A DNA stretch of 64,000 bases from Siphonodentalium dalli (GCA_032622095.1 CP136068.1:182534796-182598795); one strand, 5' to 3'. Counted from the stretch's first letter, positions 1 to 11,395 are shown. Program-made: numbers and translations. The notes: generated by a model from the sequence alone, not told the origin.

Positions 1-101
1 CAGTAGGGCATATCTTACACTATATTGTTGGCAATCTCCATTATAGCAACCACCCCAGTGGGTGTTTATACCTAAATGCATGTGAATTATGACGTCATAT
101 C

Positions 102-172
102 ATTTTTATATAATTTTTATATAATTTTTATATTATAATTTTTATATAATTTTTATATATTTCTATATACCA
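102..172. repeat. AT-rich short tandem repeat
   Basis: Seen directly: five or six imperfect copies of an 11-bp ATTTTTATATA-like word run head to tail and end in a TATATTTCTATATAC border. It is a simple low-complexity repeat and I assign it no function. Confidence 0.8.
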
Positions 173-957
173 TGAGAGAAAGTACCGGGTACGTTTATTT
201 GTGAATTTAACACGTGACTTCCGGGTGGTGACTGCGCAGAATCCAGCAGAAACTACAGGGTGCTCCGATTTAACGGAGGAATATGCAGACAACAACAACA
301 ACTGATCAAATTCATTCCCAGATTCTAGAATGTACCCGACTTTCAAGTTTAGCCTATTCAGTTCTTTCTGAGGATTAATTACAGCCTTTTCATCTGATAA
401 AAATCATTGGTATATCATTAGCATAATAATTAATTATCCCCAGTCAAGCGACCGTCCTGTCAGTGTCATCCGGCTTACGGCAGTTACTTGATCGGAATTT
501 ACTTCCGTATATCCCATAGACCGATAAGGCCTTCACCTTCGCTTCATGGCAAAAATTTTCACAAATGTACGAGTGTACGTAGATTAATTAATCGCTTGAT
601 TTCGTGACAATCGACAGTTACTGAGTTAGGCTTCACTGTAAACTGTTACAGACAACAATGATCAAGATTCCAGAATCATTCAATCAACCAAAAAGTTCGA
701 AGTTCAAAGAAAGATAAAAAAAATGAAAGTACGAATTCTGTGTTACGTGTAAATTGTGATACTAAAATTGTAGTATGTTTCCTAGTTACCATCTTCAACG
801 TCAACTTAAGTTCAAGGAATTGATATCTGATGAGGATTCTGGCGGTGTTGTGAACACAACAGCACAATGCGTGCTCCTGGAGGCATTTTTCTCCAAATCC
901 AAGATTTTTTTAAAGCAATAAAGGTAGGTCTGTTTGCTTTAAATTAAAAATTAAATT
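173..957. other. Unassigned sequence
   Basis: I find no reading frame with recognisable protein features, no splice-flanked exon and no clear repeat here. Short open frames on either strand have no domain-like composition. The stretch ends in an A/T-rich segment before a GTC-rich minisatellite. Confidence 0.5.
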
Positions 958-995
958 TTGATTATTATTTCATTTAATAATTTTTCATCATTTGA

Positions 996-1625
996 CAATT
1001 TGTCGTTGTCATTCGTTGGTCATCAGTGTCACAGTCAGTGTGTTTGTCGTCATTCGTGTTTGGTTGTCGTCTGTCGATTGTCGTCGTGTTTATTGTTGGT
1101 CGTTTGTTTTCATCCTTTGTTCATTTGTCGTCAGTCGTGGTTTTTGTGGCAATGTAGTGCATTTCGGCCGCAGTGGCAATGCTAACTGCACCGTGGTCAA
1201 GTGGAAACTTGTTTTGTCCAGCAGGGTACATTATACATGTATCCCGTTGATTTGGACTAGGATTACCAGGCGAAAAAAAAATACATGTACTGTAGGTTAC
1301 ACATAATTTGAAACCTGCAGGCCTGGGTCGATGTGTTTGTCATCAAGACATTTTTCGTCGTCGATCATTCGACATCGTGTTCATCTTTGGCTGTTTGTTT
1401 TTCGTCATCAGTAATTTTTCGTCATCGATTGTTTGACATCGTGTTAGTCGTTGGCCATTTGTTTTTCGTCATCAGTCGGTATTTTACTTCGTTGTTGTTT
1501 GTTGCCATTTGCCATCGTCATCCTCGTCATTTATCTGTCATTTGCCACCATTCGTCAGCCGGTGTGTTTTTTCGTTGTTTTTCATCATCGGTCATTTGTT
1601 CATCGGTTGTTTTTCGGAAATTCTG
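996..1625 (+). repeat. Degenerate GTCGTCATTTGTC minisatellite
   Basis: Two blocks (about 996-1155 and 1329-1625) are built from diverged copies of a ~16-24 bp word rich in GTCGTCATTYG and TTTTTCGTCATC. Long open frames across it are a by-product of the stop-poor repeat and have Ser/Val/Phe/Cys-rich monotonous translations. The block between them (1156-1328) belongs to the 22-bp repeat described next. Confidence 0.7.
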
Positions 1626-1990
1626 TCTGTGTGTGGGACCACTTAACTGCGGTGTGGTTAGCATTGCCACCGCGGCTGAAATGCAACTACACCGCGGCGC
1701 CACCGGCTAACTACAGTTGGGTCGTGATGTAATTGCCATTCGGCATGGTGTATTTGCCACAGTGTACTTTCATCAAACTGAAAAAAGACAATACAAACCA
1801 GAAATCTAACCACGGTGTACATGCCATTCGACCGTGAGGGTAGTTGCCTTTCGGCCGTAGTGAACTTGCCGTTTGGCCGCAGTGTACTTGCCGTTCGGCT
1901 TCGGTGCTCAACTGCAGTTACAAACTCTGACACCGCAGCCGAACAGCAAATACACTGCGGTGCCAATGGATACTTGTTTTGTCCAGCGGG
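1150..1990. repeat. ~22-bp repeat TTGCCNTTCGGCCGCAGTG
   Basis: A ~22-bp word of the form TTGCCRTTYGGCCGCAGTG recurs. It is clearest as three adjacent copies at about 1848-1915, with diverged or inverted copies at 1155-1195, 1640-1700 and 1735-1770. The phrase GTTTTGTCCAGC(A/G)GGGTACA occurs at both ends (about 1211 and 1974), suggesting the two ends are duplicated pieces of one element. Reading frames on both strands here are repeat shadows. Confidence 0.6.
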
Positions 1991-1995
1991 GTACA

Positions 1996-2610
1996 TGTAT
2001 TGTATGTCTACTTTGATCCCGGAAATGGGCGGGTCCAATTTCATGAGTGACCATGTAGGTATATGCTCATATACTATAGGCATGTGTCTGGACCTCAACC
2101 AATCGATTGGTACATGTACATGTACATTGTATGCACGGTAGGCTTCTTTCATCCTGGAAACAATATGGGAGGTCTAATTTCACATGCGACTGTCCTTGAC
2201 ATTGACCTACCGGTAGCGCACATAAACACTCATCGGTTTCTGGACCTCGACTGATCGTTTTTCCACTGACCAGATGCTGTATATTTTGTCCAAACGGAGG
2301 CGATCATAGAGAAATCCCTAAATAGCGCGGACGAAGTAGGTACATCATTTGGTCTATTATGTTATATTTTAGAACTTCTGTCTCTGTGTGTTATAGACTT
2401 GAAAACTGCACGACTGATCGGACTTAAATTTGGTATTAATTTACCAAAGGCCTACTTTGATCCCGGGAACTACCGTATATGGGTGGGTCCAATTTCATAT
2501 GCGACTGTGTCCTTGACTGCGACCTCGATATATACTCATACATTGTACATGTATACCGGTTGGCAACGTTGTTCCCTAAAGAGCCCGGATGAAGTCAGGC
2601 ACATCAGCTA
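1996..2610 (+). repeat. Interspersed repeat family A, two partial copies
   Basis: A module with the phrases TACTTTGATCCCGGGAAC, ATATGGG(C/T)GGGTCCAATTTCA, TGTCCTTGAC, CTCATATAGGCATGT and TGGACCTCGACC occurs at about 1996-2260 and again at 2400-2560. A tail (AAATCCCTAAATAGC... then CGAAG) follows each copy at about 2310 and 2575. The same module recurs reversed at 20126-20420 and forward at 44690-45110 and 45220-45310. It is an ancient dispersed repeat whose class I cannot name. Confidence 0.7.
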
Positions 2611-2612
2611 AG

Positions 2613-3240
2613 TGTACCAGTACAGACTTTCATTTTTGAGGCTCGCGATCGCTCTTGCGCACCATCGCACAGCTAAAACTGAAAACCAGCGAGCGATCGA
2701 TTGCGCACCTAGGCCAAATACAGAGAGCGAACCTGATAACGCTATTATTAGTGTCTACCCAGACGAGGTCACACGGTGTGACGTGTCAAATGTACTATCT
2801 GTCTGAGACTGAATGAATCGAAGCTAAAAATACATTTCTATGTACCGGTATGGCTTATGACGTCACATAAATTCCTCGAAAATCAAAGCGAGACCACGTG
2901 GCTGGGAGATGTTGATATTTATTCTGTCAGCTTGGAATCTGAGTATTAAATTGATTCCTTATTAATAATTATGAATTACATTTAATATAGGAGCATGTAG
3001 AATATAAAACATAGTGTGTAACATTCACTTGTGCTTATGGATAGTGGATTAAGCAGTGTTAAACCATCAAAGAGATTCACTGGACATCGATCGTGAGTAA
3101 ACAAATTCAATTTACGTGGCATTTATGAATGTATTTCCGCTGTTTATTTTATCTTGATAGAAACCGCGCGCCTGGCCAAAACCCAGCGAGCGGGACTCTG
3201 CGCGCCTACATTTTCTAAAAATGAAAGTCTGCCGGTACAT
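2613..3240. repeat. Possible small inverted-repeat element
   Basis: The left end TGTACCAGTACAGACTTTCA (from 2613) is matched in inverted orientation by AAAATGAAAGTCTGCCGGTACA near 3217-3239. Just inside both ends lie related GC-rich phrases with CAGCGAGCG and TGCGC(A/G)CCT, although the inner ones run in the same direction. The 628-bp span and end symmetry suggest a non-autonomous element, but the ends are short and diverged. Confidence 0.4.
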
Positions 3241-3245
3241 GTACA

Positions 3246-4991
3246 TACATGTATGTACATGTAATAAGTAATAATTTAGAAATAACAGTTACCAAATTAT
3301 GAAAATTTCCTCAAAAATATCCTAATAGTATACCGTACATGTAGAATTATGAAATATATTAAGAATGCGTTATTTTCCGCAAAACACTTTGTGTGAGCGG
3401 AGCGTTTGTATATATACAGCATGTAAATAGTGAGCGATAAGCAAAACACTGTGGCGATTGATTAGGTTGAGAGTGATTCATGGTGACCCATTCAACACCA
3501 AAATCTGAGATTTAGCTTATTAAATGGCTATACCGGTAATGCGGTATGTTGTAAATAAGTTCATGATTCCACTGAATTGTAGGGGCTATGAATCATTGCT
3601 CCCTTATCGTAGCGAAAATTTGATATAACCCTTTCTTTACTAAATGGATTCTCCCACCAAGTAAAAAAGAATTTATTTGAATGATCTATTATTCATTCAG
3701 AGGGTTGTTCAGGAAATGCAAGCAGATGACAACAGATAAGACATACATGTACATGTGTAGAAGGATATCTATTAATTGGTTGGAAATGTTCAGAAAAGTT
3801 CAACAAACGACTTTATCTGAACACTTCCCACAACATCTACTTGTCAATAAGCATTTAGTAAAGGAAGGGTTGATATATGATTCTCAATAGAACTAGAGGT
3901 GGCCGGTCCCCAAGTCTGAATTTAGTGTGGCTGACATTTGCGGAATGAGGTCCCCAGAGGGCTAGCATCACCAAATTCACCCTCTGGGAACCTCATTCAG
4001 CTTAGGCCTCTCTGTATGGGAGGCATTGGATCAGATTCCACAGTTAAAGATGGTGATGTTCAGCCATTAATTACTTTGATTATGCGATTTAACTTGGATT
4101 AAATTAAATTTTAATTGGAAATACCCATGATCAGTGTGTTGGTGAACTGCTTGGTGAAGTTTCAAGCACCATACATCTATAAAATTTCTTTGTTGATGTC
4201 AAATGATCCAATATTCCCAATATTCAATAAATTGTTACCTACAAAACTTGAAAATATAAGGGTACATGTAACATAACTTGCTGAATGCTGATATAAGCCC
4301 AAGTTGCCAGGAAATGATATGGGGGCCATTGGTTCATTTCTTTCACCTTTCATATGCTTCAGAACAACCAGAAAGCCCCCATTTTCGGTTTACTTTAAAA
4401 AGTACCCCCAATAGTCACAAGGGGGTACCCCCCCCCCTCACTCAAACCTATCACCTCTGTCCCCCAAATTAGCCTAATCTAAAGGCGTGAAATAACGGTG
4501 GCATTTCTAAAAAAAATTCATATACCTGTATATGCAGTGGGGGTCTACTCGGTGTTGAGTGTTTTGCTCATCGCATACTCTTTACTTACATGTACATGTA
4601 CTGTTTGTTTACATAAGATGATGTTTGCTTACATACATGTAACACAAAGTACTAACATAACAACATGCTGAAATTAATGTGATACATGTATTTATGATTG
4701 GTATAAGAACAAAGTTTGTTTATAATATTAATTCTGCTTATGGCGGTTTTAACGGATGTGACTGTTTTAACAGCTATACCCAGCGCCAACACTTACCCAA
4801 TCTTTAAAAAGATCCTCATGGACATATATCATAAGTTTCTTCAACATCTGGTGTGACAACCCGCTAATACCTGTAGGGCTGTAGACCGTGTATCATAACC
4901 TAACGGCATGTATCGAAACTCCACCGAAGTGACAGTTTCCATACTGCTGTCATTGCCAATTCATTAAAAGCGACACATCACATATTCATTA
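3246..4991. other. Mostly unassigned sequence
   Basis: No coding exon could be supported. The interval holds ACATGTA-rich microsatellite-like words, a hairpin at 3943-3998 (listed separately), a short C-run near 4430 and a CAC/GTG-rich stretch. Near 4963-4990 there is a fragment related to the ~111-bp tandem repeat at 8414-8820. Confidence 0.5.
3943..3998. repeat. 19-bp inverted repeat (hairpin)
   Basis: The arm GAATGAGGTCCCCAGAGGG (3943-3961) is the reverse complement of 3980-3998 with one mismatch, separated by 18 nt. The transcript would form a strong stem-loop. It is not next to a supported gene, so any regulatory role is unsupported. Confidence 0.75.
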
Positions 4992-5039
4992 TTAGCTCAA
5001 CGACGTCCATGTGTGCGTGTGTGTGTCCGTCAACAATTT

Positions 5040-8000
5040 TCTTTGGTGCGGGCTACAGGTCGTACCTTTGGTCTGATCTTTATAACATTTGTCATGAATG
5101 TTGACATTGACATGTAGATGGGAACAAGTCATTTTGGGGTCATTGGCCAAAAAACATGGCGGCCGACAGCCATCTTGGATTTCAAAATTAAATCGATTGG
5201 CGCGGTCTACATGTCTTACTGTTTATCTGATCATCATGAAATTTGTCATGGATATTAACGAGTCATTTTGGGGTCGTTCCACCAAAAAACATGGCCGCCA
5301 GCAGCCATCTTTGATTTTACTCTTTGCATGACTAAATTCTTTGGCGCCGCTACAGGTCGTAGCGGTGGTAGGATCTTCATGAAATTTGTCATGGATGTTA
5401 ACAATAACATGTAGATTGGAAAGAATCCTTTTGGGGTCATTCAGCCAAAAATCATGGCCGCCAGCAGCCATCTTGGATTTCACTCTTTGTATGACTAAAT
5501 CCTTTGGCACAGGCGACAGGTCGTACCTTTGGTCAGATCATTATGAAATTTGTCACGAATGTTGACATTGACATGTAGATGGGTACGAGTCATTTTGGGG
5601 TCATTCGGCCAAAAAACATGGCCACTGGCAGCCATCTTGGATTTCAAAATTAAATCGATTCGCGTGGTCTACAGGTCATACTGTTTGTCTGATTATCATG
5701 AAATTTGTCATGGATGTTAATAATGACAGGCAGATGGGAACGAGCCATTTTGGGGTCGTTCGGCCAAAAAACATGGCCGCCAGCAGCCATCTTGGATTTT
5801 ACTCTTTGCATGACTAAATCCTCTGGCGCGGGCTACAGGTCGTAGCTTTGGTCGGATCTTCATGAAATTTGTCATTGGTGTTAACAATGACATGTAGATG
5901 GGAACGAGCTGTTTTGTGGTCATTCGGCCAAAATACATCTTGGATTTTACTCTTTGCTTGACTAAATCCTTCAGCACAGGCTCTAGGTTGTACATTTGGT
6001 CAGATTATTATGATATTTGTCATGGCTATTGACATTGACATGTAGATGTGAACGAGTCATTTTGGGGTAGTTTGACCAAAAAACATGGCCACCAGCAGCC
6101 ATCTTGGATTTTACTCTTTGCATGACTAAATCCTTTGGCGCTGGCTACAGGTCGTACCTTTGGTCTGATCTTTATGAAATTTGTCCTGAATGTTCCCATC
6201 TACATGTCAATATTAACATCATGCAAAATTGCATGATGATCAGACAAGCAGTACGACCTGTAGCCCATGCAAATGGATTGGATTTTGAAATCCAAGATGG
6301 CTGCTGGCAGCCATGTTTTTTTGCCAAATGACCCCAAAATGACTCGTTCCCAAAATGACATGTAGATGGGAACGAGTCATTTTGGGGTCATTTGGCAAAA
6401 AAACATGGCTGCCAGCAGCCATCTTGGATTTCAAAATCCAATCCATTTGCATGGGCTACAGGTCGTACTGCTTGTCTGATCATCATGCAATTTTGCATGA
6501 TGTTAATATTGACATGTAGATGGGAACGAGTCATTCTGGGGTTGTTATGGCCGCCAGCAGCCATCTTAGATTTTACTCTTTGCATGACTAAATCCTTTGG
6601 CGCGGGCTACAGGTCGTGGCTTTGGTAAGATCTTCATGAAATTTGTCATGGATGTTAACAATGACATGTAGATGGGAACAAGTCGTTTTGGCCAAAAAAC
6701 ATTGCTGCCCAGCAGCCAATTTGGATTTTACTCTTTGCATGACTAAATCCTTTGGCACAGGCTACAGGTCCTTACTTTGGTCAGATCATTATGAAATTTG
6801 TCATGAATGTTGACATTGAAATGTAGATGGGAATGAGTCATTTTGAGGTCATTTGGCCAAAAAACATGGCCGCTGGCAGCCATCTTTGATTTCAAAATTA
6901 AATCGATTGGCGCGGTCTACAGGTCGTACTGTTCGTCTGATTATCATGAAATTTGTCATGGATGTTAATAATGACAGGCTGATGGGAACGAGTCATTTTG
7001 GGGTAGTTTGGTAAAAAAACATGGCTGTCATGAGCATCTTGGATTTTACTCTTTCCATGACTAAATCCTTTGGCGCGGGCTGCAGGTCGTAGCTTTGGTC
7101 GGATCTTCATGAAATTTGTCATGGCTGTTGACCTTGACATGCAAATGGGAATGAGTCCTTTTGGGGTCATTCGGCCAAAAGATATGACCGCCAGCAGCCA
7201 TCTTGGATTTTACTCTTTGCATAACTAAATCCTTTGGCACAGGCTACAGGTCCTTACTTGGTCAGATCATTATGAAATTTGTCATGAATGTTGACATTGA
7301 CATGTGGATGGGAGTGAGACATTTTGGGGTCATTTGGCCTGAAAACATGGCCGCTGGCAGCCATCTTTGTCTCTTTGATTTCAAAATTAAATCGATTGGC
7401 GCAGTCTACATGTCGTACTGTTCGTCTGATTATCATGAAATTTGTCATGGATGTTAATAATGACAGGTTGATGGGAATGAGTCATTTTGGGGTAGTTCGA
7501 CCAAAAAACATGGCCGTCATGAGCATCTTGGATTTTACTCTTTGCATGACTAAATCCTTCGGCACAGGCTCTAGGTCGTACCTTTGGTCAGATCATTATG
7601 ATATTTGTCATGGCTATTGACATGTACAATGTAGATGGGAACGAGTCATTTTGGGGTCGTTTGACCCAAAAACATGGCCGTCAGCGGTCATCTTGGATTT
7701 CAAAATTCAATCATTAGCACGGGCCACAGGTCGTATCTTTTGTCGGATCATTATTAAATTTGTCATGGATGTTAAAATTGACATGTAGATGGGAAATGAG
7801 TAAGTTTGGGGTTGTTCGGCCAAAAACATGGCCGCCAGCAGCCATCTTGGATTATACTCTTTGCATGACTAAATTCTTTGTCAAGGGCTATTGTCGAATC
7901 TTTGGTCCAATCATCATGAGATTTGTCATGGATGTTAACAATTACATGTAGATGGGAAAAGATTCATTTTGAATTGAACCAAGAAACCTGATCGCCAGCA

Positions 8001-8200
8001 GCCATCTTGTATTTTACTCTTTACACGAATAAATCCTTTGACACGGGCTACAGGTCGTATCTTTTGTCGGATCATCATGAAATTTGTGAAGGATGTTAAC
8101 AATGACATGTAAATAGGAAGGAGTCTTTTTTGGGTCATTTGGCAAAAAAACGATGGCTGTCGAGGCCATCTTGGATTTTAATCTTTGCATAACTAGGCCT
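5040..8200 (+). repeat. ~160-bp tandem array, about 20 units, ABB higher order
   Basis: The anchor phrase CCAAAAAACATGGCCGCC recurs near 5154, 5289, 5452, 5616, 5771, 6083, 6403, 6545, 6701, 6863, 7019, 7190, 7345, 7508, 7671, 7828, 7986 and 8150, with spacing mostly 150-165 bp. Two unit types follow it. Type A continues TTTCAAAATTAAATCGATTGG and type B continues TTTTACTCTTTGCATGACTAAATC. The order is roughly A B B A B B B, then an inverted A, then A B B A B B A B A B B. All open frames across it (Lys-Met-Ala-Ala-Gly-Gly-His-like translations) are repeat artefacts. Confidence 0.9.
6192..6527. repeat. Perfect 160-bp inverted repeat inside the array
   Basis: Bases 6192-6351 are the exact reverse complement of 6368-6527: the paired coordinates always sum to 12719 and no mismatch or gap was found on reading through. 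Only 16 nt (6352-6367) separate the arms. Neighbouring array units differ at many positions, so perfect identity implies a very recent inversion-duplication or an assembly or library fold-back artefact. Confidence 0.9.
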
Positions 8201-8413
8201 TTCAACTTTCCACATTCCTAATCGCTCCATTAACTGTAACACATGAAATTATGCCCTTTCCTCGTTGAGCTACAGTGTCATTGACACTTTCATAATTACA
8301 TTTCAGTCAATTCACATTTTCAGCTGCATATACATGTATACCGGTATGTGAACCAATTTCATCATTACAGAAATTGCAAATTCATCGTTGATTCCATCAT
8401 CTCAACATTTCAT

Positions 8414-8820
8414 TAAAGTGAGACTTGATGTTCACACATCGATTCATTCAGGCAACATTTTTTTTCCATTTCTACACTGGTCATTGCATTGATCGTCTTC
8501 AATGGGGATAATCTATAATTATATATGTATATCATCGTTAACTATTAAAGTGACATTTCTCTTCCTCCCAATCGATATTGCATTAAAATGACGCTTCATA
8601 TTCATTTAATACACTTCATTCAATAATTTCTGTTTCTACATCACTTATTGCATTGATTGCATTCAGGTAAGGTAAGCTATGTCTGACTCAAATATTAAAG
8701 TGACGCATCATATTCACTACACTTTATTCAATAATTTCTTTTTCTACATAGTTTACATGTATTGCATTGATTGCCTGCAGCTAAGGTAATCTATGTCCGA
8801 CTCAAATAATACAAATATTA
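8414..8820 (+). repeat. ~111-bp tandem repeat (ATTAAAGTGACGC...)
   Basis: Units begin ATTAAARTGACGC and continue with TTCAATAATTTCT, TTGCATTGATTGC and GACTCAAATA. The two clearest copies start at 8583 and 8694, with more diverged starts at 8414 and 8544. A related fragment lies at about 4963-4990 on the other side of the 160-bp array, and a short TA-repeat follows at 8866-8890. Confidence 0.7.
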
Positions 8821-8908
8821 GAGGCATTCCATTTCCATCCATTAATTCTAAGGAAACTTCTGCTGTGATATATATATATATGTATATATACATACAGGGT
8901 ACTACATG

Positions 8909-9425
8909 TGCTACACCACTCGGAGAAATGTCTGTGTCATCACACTAAAATACCATGTTTGAACTTGAATTGATATATTCGTAATCGTATATAGTCACCA
9001 ATAACCGGGTTACTATCGTAGTACCTGACATTGCCCATCTAGTGAACTATTCAAACCCAACAGGCCTGGTTGATTTCGCTGTGGGATGATGGTTCACTTC
9101 CATCCTCAAGCGACGGTACTTATGCCATTTCATGGCATAATTCTGTTCTGACGTGCAGGGGTAGATATGCTTGAGGCCCCACCACAGTTCAATTCGCACC
9201 AGGTTCTCAGCTATCATTATCTTATGTTCGAAATTTACTCATATGTTTGGACTGATCATTACCATGATTTTAATGCTGGGTTTTAATAGTTCACTAGATT
9301 CACAATGTCCGTTACTACGGTATTAACCCGGCTATTGGTGACTATATACGATTACGAATATATTAATCCAAGTTCTAGCATGGTATTTGTGTGACGACAC
9401 AGACATTTCTCCGAGTGGTGTAGCA
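8909..9425. mobile_element. Foldback/MITE-like element with ~150-bp inverted ends
   Basis: The ends read TGCTACACCACTCGGAGAAA (8909 inward, and on the opposite strand from 9425). Arms of about 150 bp (8909-9058 and 9277-9425) pair with scattered differences and small indels, leaving a ~218-bp centre. No transposase frame is present and I see no clear target-site duplication. It lies directly downstream of the LINE stop codon at 9491, so it could instead be an inverted duplication of that LINE's 3' untranslated region. Confidence 0.7.
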
Positions 9426-9490
9426 TCTGAATCTGAATGGTTTCCGCTGCAGATCCCAATTCTGGTAATTTCGCAGCGGTCGAGAGAGTC

Positions 9491-9768
9491 TCAGATCTTT
9501 TCCTTCAGCGCACTCTTGAAGGAATCCACAGGCTGTTGTTGTAGTATTAAGGATTCCTCCAGCTGATTCCAGTCGCATATAGTTCTAACAAATATGGAAT
9601 TAGCGAACTGAGCTGACACGTATGGTATTGCCTCGTAGCACTGACTGTTGTTTCTTATTAGGTGTCGAGGAATTTGGCTGGTGACGTAGCCTGTCAGAAT
9701 TTTGCTTTGCGATCTAAGACGCCTTGTTTCGGGTGTAAAGTATTGATTAGGGGGTATAGCCGGGACCT
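9491..9768 (-). pseudogene. LINE reverse-transcriptase C-terminal fragment
   Basis: On the minus strand an open stretch ending at TGA (9491-9493) translates to a typical tail of CR1/jockey-like LINE ORF2: TRRLRSQSK, then IPRHLIRNNSQCYEA, then FANSIFVRTICDWNQLEES and SFKSALKEKI. This is the usual arginine-rich motif, then R-x-x-W-N-x-L, then F-K-x-x-L. An in-frame stop lies just beyond 9764, so it is a 5'-truncated remnant. Its truncated end is within about 10 bp of the GPCR-like frame starting at 9776, which fits a 5'-truncated insertion into that gene. LINE assignment is confident; the exact clade is not. Confidence 0.75.
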
Positions 9769-9775
9769 ACCCTGT

Positions 9776-10565
9776 ATGGTACATCCTATAATTATTGTAA
9801 CATTGAACTTAATGATCAACTTGGTGGTTGCTCCATTACGTGTCACGTACGATCATATTATTGTCTGGAGGTATTTATGTTATCTACGCATTCTCTGATC
9901 AAACCGTGATCTCGATTGATATTATTCATGACATTGGTAGGATCGGTTCTTCATATCACCTTGTTTTGATTTCAACTGTAATGTGCTACATCATGGGGTA
10001 TCCATTGGACAGACTGTCCAAGCTCTCGAAAAAAAGAACAATAATATTGTGTGCCGGTTTTCAATGTTTGTCTATTGCTGTTGCAATCCTAAACAGACTG
10101 TTGGTTCCATATTTTACCCATGAAGAGGAAAAACCCGGATTAGTGCACGGAGAAAAACCCAGGTTCGTGCACGAACTGTGCTCTGTAATGTTATACTACA
10201 TCACGCCTCTCATTTTGCTGATTCTGTTTCATTGCCTGAAATATAAATGGGTTTCGGACATGCGCAAACAATTCCCCCGTGTGGACAAGGATGAAAGGCG
10301 GTTGCTTCTGGCGGTTATCTTGGTATTACTCATGTTCGCTCTCTTGAATTTACCACTCGCTATCCGTACTTATTTTATTATCAGCTACAGCGCACATGGC
10401 GAGAATTACAAGTGGACCGCATCACAAAGTTTTCGGATATTCTGTTTATCCACCGAACAAATTAAAAATATATTTGATCGCGGTTTGTGTCAAAAAACAT
10501 CGCAAAATGCACAGGCAGCTCCTTATAGAGAAGACACGACCTACTTAGCGACTGTTTCTGTATAG
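9776..10565 (+). pseudogene. Truncated GPCR-like (7TM) reading frame, probable pseudogene
   Basis: The open frame ending at 10563-10565 encodes a run of hydrophobic helices separated by basic loops. One has GYPLDRLSKLSKK, like a degenerate DRY loop after helix 3. Then come TIILCAGFQCLSIAVAI (helix 4-like), LCSVMLYYITPLILLILF (helix 5-like) and, after a charged KDERR loop, LLLAVILVLLMFALLNLPLA (helix 6-like). The frame has no ATG at its 5' border (stop at 9813). A helix-2-like peptide (HPIIIVTLNLMINLVVAPL) lies just upstream from ATG 9776 in a different frame, implying a frameshift near 9850-9890. Helix 1 is missing and the LINE fragment begins immediately 5'. Rhodopsin-type GPCR is the best guess; the Asn-Pro motif of helix 7 is not recognisable. 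Confidence 0.4.
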
Positions 10566-11395
10566 TAGAGACTAACTAATTATGAAACAGTTTTGTATAC
10601 AATGCGAATGCACCGCGAAATAGTCCGCTTTATAATTTATAAATTATGCCGGAAAAATATCATATCAAGGTGCAATTTCTAATAAAATCTAAATGATTCA
10701 CGTAATGTTCAAATTTAAGACTGAAGTTTACGAACTTTAGCAGTACAGTAGCACCAATATCGACAGTGCAAATGCACCAGCTCACGGAAGAATATCGTGT
10801 AATTTATAGTAACAAGCTGCCAATTGCTTAATCAAGTTAGAGACATCGCCAACTGAACATTGAACAATTATATGTGTGTGCATTTTGGGGCACAAAGTTT
10901 TATCTTTTAGGAAGGAGTCGCCACCGATTGCACGAAAATACGTTGTGGATGCCGACGTTTATGTCGCTAACAACGGAGATAAACATGGTCCGTTCCAATG
11001 ATGCTCCATAACGTTGTTATTATCCAGCGACGTCACTCGTGAATTGCTGGAGGTCAACTGGTTAGAGTTCTTGTAACTTGTCTCCCTCGCATAGTGTTAA
11101 GTTTATCTATCTAGTAGCTGATGCGTGATCTGTCTAGTGACGTACATAGGCGTGATTTATCTATATCTATATTATCTATATTTATGCTGTATGATTATGT
11201 ATAGTAGAGAGGGGTAGGAGGTGGCTAAACGGCATTATACATGTGCGGTTCAGCAAAGAACATCAGAAATATATTCCACACTGAATGCGCGAATCAGCAA
11301 AGCACAATCTGGTCATGTTCGCTTTCTCTGTTTTATAGAAGACTAGCAGGTTCGCCCGCCACTGGTGGCAATCGTCAGAAACATGACAAGTGTTT
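10566..11395. other. Unassigned sequence
   Basis: No supported exon. It contains short TATCTA-type repeats near 11160-11200. I see no AATAAA hexamer placed convincingly to end the upstream GPCR-like frame. Confidence 0.4.

Larger units (their letters stand above)
4992..8272. mobile_element. Non-autonomous element with central ~160-bp tandem array
   Basis: A perfect 11-bp inverted end (TAGCTCAACGA at 4992-5002, its complement at 8262-8272) bounds a 3.28-kb block that is almost entirely a tandem array. No transposase frame is present, so mobility would be in trans. The left flank (about 4963-4990) and right flank (8280-8830) both contain words of another tandem repeat, suggesting insertion into that repeat. 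Bivalve elements with central ~160-bp arrays are known (pearl-type, linked to Helentrons). That comparison is from memory and is inference. Confidence 0.5.

Noticed and set aside
992-2152. Overlapping frames of 75-164 codons on both strands
   Set aside because: They lie in GTC-rich and 22-bp repeats; translations are monotonous and mutually antisense.
5098-8205. Many 60-98 codon open frames with Lys-Met-Ala-Ala-Gly-Gly-His-like peptides on both strands
   Set aside because: They follow the 160-bp tandem unit exactly and occur in several frames and both orientations; they are stop-poor repeat shadows.
4992-8272. CRISPR-like array of regular repeats
   Set aside because: Units are ~160 bp, diverged, without unique spacers, in eukaryotic intron- and LINE-bearing DNA.
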